Shown here in pieces: positions 62,173 to 64,000 of a stretch of 64,000 nt of DNA (the stretch's first letter is position 1; every line of letters starts with the position of its first letter). The translations under genes and the position numbers were made by a program. Source of the stretch: CAYNWT01 sp964485095 (GTDB lineage: Bacteria; Planctomycetota; Planctomycetia; Planctomycetales; Planctomycetaceae); the NCBI GenBank assembly GCA_964485095.1, contig CAZAIB010000009.1, positions 29,749 through 93,748 on the forward strand, given 5' to 3'. A model generated the notes under the pieces. The model ran no database searches and was not told the DNA's origin. It saw nothing but the letters and a program-made list of their open reading frames with translations.

Positions 62173-63822
62173 TCAATTAGTCGGTATCGCTTCCCCATTC
62201 TCAAGGTAGTGATCCCCAACCGGATAATTCCGGAACCGAATCGTGTAGTGATCTTCAAACCAATCTTTGATATCCGGCACCACACCTTCGTCGTACGTCG
62301 GCTGCACATGGAACGTCGTGCCGGCGCGATCCTGCTTTAGCTGGGCATCGTCGACAATGATTTCGCCGCCAGAGATCACATACCGGGGGATCTCAAACAT
62401 CCGCTGAATGTCGTCGTCTGGTGAGTACACCGTTACATCGCCATCAGCTCCTTCGCCCAGGTGACCTTTGCGTTCCAGCCCCAACATTCGCGCCGGACCG
62501 GCTCGCGTGATGATCGCGATTTCGTTGAACGTATACTCGCGGGTCAGTTCGCCAAGTGTGCACCGATCGCGAACCGATTCCGGAACTTGCTGCAGCATTT
62601 CGGTTCGCCGCGTTTGATCCATCAGCAAAGCGATGATTTCCGGGTAGGCGAGAAACGAACCACCGTTCGGGTGGTCGGTGCTCATCGCCACCTGCCACGG
62701 GTCGTCAACCAACAGGTACCACTCCAACCCGATCGCCCATTGGATGGCATGAACCATACTCTTGTTCTTGTACGTAATCGGAACGATACCGCAGCCCGCT
62801 TCCATTTCGGTATCCGCACTAAACCACTTGCGCCCGGTGACCTGATGCAGAAAGTAACCCAGTGGTCCGTCGCCCGTCATCGATGTTGTTTCCGCAAACA
62901 TGACCTGACCAACGTCAATCGTCAGGTTCGGATGCGCGTTGATGTATTCGACCAGCTGCGGCACGTTTGACCTGAATGTGCTTTGATCGTCCGGGTCGCC
63001 GCCATAGCTGTGGAACTGGATGTGAGTCAGATGCGCGCGTTGGCCGTCCAGTGACTTCATTGTGTCCAAGGTGGTTTCCCAGTTGCCCGGCATGCCAAGG
63101 TTGTTGCAGTGAATATGAACCGGGTGTGGAAGACCGAGTTCGTTCGCGGCGCGGGCGACACCCTGGATAATCTGACGAGGCGTCACGTTGAAGTGTTCAA
63201 TCGGTGCGTCCATGCCGCTGCAGTTGCCCTGGCCGGACTTCCACGCTTCGACACCGCCCGGGTTCACGACTTTGGCTGCGTAGCCGCCGGACGCGTTCAA
63301 CAACCACGCGATGTATGCCTTCAGCTTTTTCGGTTCGTTCTCCTGAATCTGCTTCATGACGTAGTGGTTGTTACCCATCAATACGTAGAAGCCTTTGTCG
63401 ATGACCGGCGTGTCGTGAAGTTCTTCGTGAGCATGCCGGGCCATGAGCGGAGGGATGGCGGCGTCGAACGCCGTTGTGTAACCAAGTCCGGCGTACAGGT
63501 AGCCGGTGGCGAATGTGCTGGGCACACTGCCGGTGGTTCCGGACCGCGTGTTTTCTGTTCGGTGAACTTTCGGAGCCAGCCGTTTGTCGTCCGGCATCAT
63601 TTTGCGAGCCATATTCACTTTCGGCCCGGCAATGTGGCAGTGCATATCGACACCGCCCGGCATCACGACCATGCCGCTGCAATCAATGGCCTTGTCAGCT
63701 TTGACCTCACCGCCCGGCTTCGGCACGACGCGTCCATCCTGGATCCAAATATCACAGACGTCACCATCGACGCTGTTTTTTGGGTCGTAAACACGACCGT
63801 TCTTGATGTGCAGCAGACTCAT
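62173..63822 (-). CDS. fhcA: Formylmethanofuran dehydrogenase subunit A / formyltransferase-hydrolase complex subunit A
   Basis: 549 aa amidohydrolase-fold protein. MSLLHIKNGRVYDP is the common start. VDMHCHIAGPKVN (HCH 61-63) has the first metal ligands, VHIHCNNLG (about 237-245) gives more, and STDHPNGGSFLAYPEII with Asp carries the last. In FwdA this subunit hydrolyses formyl-methanofuran to formate. In methylotrophs and planctomycetes FhcA acts in the Fhc complex with FhcB, C and D. Those genes are not in the window. The MfnF-like gene at 56.3 kb belongs to the same C1 pathway. ATG 63822 fits the family start. Confidence 0.95.
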   Translation of the reverse strand: MSLLHIKNGRVYDPKNSVDGDVCDIWIQDGRVVPKPGGEVKADKAIDCSGMVVMPGGVDMHCHIAGPKVNMARKMMPDDKRLAPKVHRTENTRSGTTGSVPSTFATGYLYAGLGYTTAFDAAIPPLMARHAHEELHDTPVIDKGFYVLMGNNHYVMKQIQENEPKKLKAYIAWLLNASGGYAAKVVNPGGVEAWKSGQGNCSGMDAPIEHFNVTPRQIIQGVARAANELGLPHPVHIHCNNLGMPGNWETTLDTMKSLDGQRAHLTHIQFHSYGGDPDDQSTFRSNVPQLVEYINAHPNLTIDVGQVMFAETTSMTGDGPLGYFLHQVTGRKWFSADTEMEAGCGIVPITYKNKSMVHAIQWAIGLEWYLLVDDPWQVAMSTDHPNGGSFLAYPEIIALLMDQTRRTEMLQQVPESVRDRCTLGELTREYTFNEIAIITRAGPARMLGLERKGHLGEGADGDVTVYSPDDDIQRMFEIPRYVISGGEIIVDDAQLKQDRAGTTFHVQPTYDEGVVPDIKDWFEDHYTIRFRNYPVGDHYLENGEAIPTN

Positions 63823-63903
63823 TCGGTGCTTTGCTCAAAGTAGGTTCGAAGACCGCAGCAGTCCTTGGCGTCCAGCGCCCAATGGCGCTGACGGTAGTTT
63901 CTC

Positions 63904-64000
63904 CGCCCCCGACTTTACGTCGGGGGTTTAACGGCTTCTGCACTACTGACCGGTTCCGTAGTGCAAAAGCCGTGGACCCACCGATGTAAAATCGGTGGCG
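63904..64000. repeat. Palindromic dispersed repeat, copy C (to window end)
   Basis: Hairpin CCCCCGACTTTACGTCGGGGG, then ACGGCTTCTGCACTAC, a centre CCGGTTCCG, GTAGTGCAAAAGCCGT, and hairpin CCACCGATGTAAAATCGGTGG. It is nearly the exact reverse complement of copy A at 13108. It sits 82 bp upstream of fhcA and may extend past the window. Confidence 0.85.

Overview
The window looks like chromosome from a planctomycete (Planctomycetota). This is an inference from gene content, not from a marker gene: no rRNA or ribosomal protein lies here. Pointers are a CRTAC1/ASPIC-UnbV lipoprotein next to a TPR protein, a secreted SGNH hydrolase fused to DUF1080, a PEP-CTERM protein, SpoVG with a zinc ribbon, futalosine-pathway menaquinone genes (mqnE and a UbiA prenyltransferase), and archaeal-type C1 genes (fhcA and a tetrahydromethanopterin-linked hydantoinase-like gene). 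Shine-Dalgarno signals are often weak, and several starts are GTG or TTG. I saw no phage, insertion sequence, CRISPR array, tRNA or rRNA.

Layout. 1-4.5 kb (minus): truncated Gfo/Idh/MocA-like membrane protein, TPR protein, CRTAC1 lipoprotein. 4.6-13.0 kb (plus): pfkA, ThiF-like E1 enzyme, UbiA prenyltransferase, then a tight run fabI / GT39-like membrane protein / cysteine-cluster protein / folC. 13.2-19.9 kb (minus): a three-gene operon led by a PilM-type ATPase fused to a membrane domain, followed by two glycine-rich inner-membrane proteins and a clear intrinsic terminator. 20.3-31.2 kb: GH38-like protein, cmk, SGNH-DUF1080 protein, DUF547 protein, a frameshifted RND/MMPL exporter, then spoVG and ispE. 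31.4-39.1 kb: methyltransferase-like gene, metzincin-like PEP-CTERM protein overlapping a TMTC-like TPR membrane protein, and valS. 39.2-46.0 kb (minus): two small genes, an NDH-SelD fusion, and a translationally coupled trio (asparagine-synthetase-like, radical SAM, flavin halogenase-like). 46.4-50.1 kb (minus): one giant FHA-domain protein with acidic and Ala/Gly repeats. 50.3-55.9 kb: argS, rsfS, hppA. 56.3-63.8 kb: C1-pathway gene, M28 peptidase, RDD protein, VOC protein, DUF1805 protein, mqnE, fhcA.

Three runs of exactly 100 N (15771-15870, 15973-16072, 47756-47855) all fall inside coding tandem repeats. They look like fixed-size gap placeholders. They shift the reading frame and create false products, and they split the FHA gene into two apparent ORFs.

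Intergenic DNA carries several dispersed repeat families. One is a ~100-bp palindromic element (two full copies and one half copy). One is a ~230-290-bp composite element (two long copies and one partial). One is a stem-loop with a common 15-bp lead placed right after two stop codons. There is also a ~150-bp element with 27-bp inverted ends and a multi-hairpin leader before the halogenase-like operon.

The best candidates for undescribed biology are the coupled asparagine-synthetase-like/radical SAM/halogenase-like operon, the PilM-led glycine-rich envelope operon, and the FHA acidic-repeat protein.
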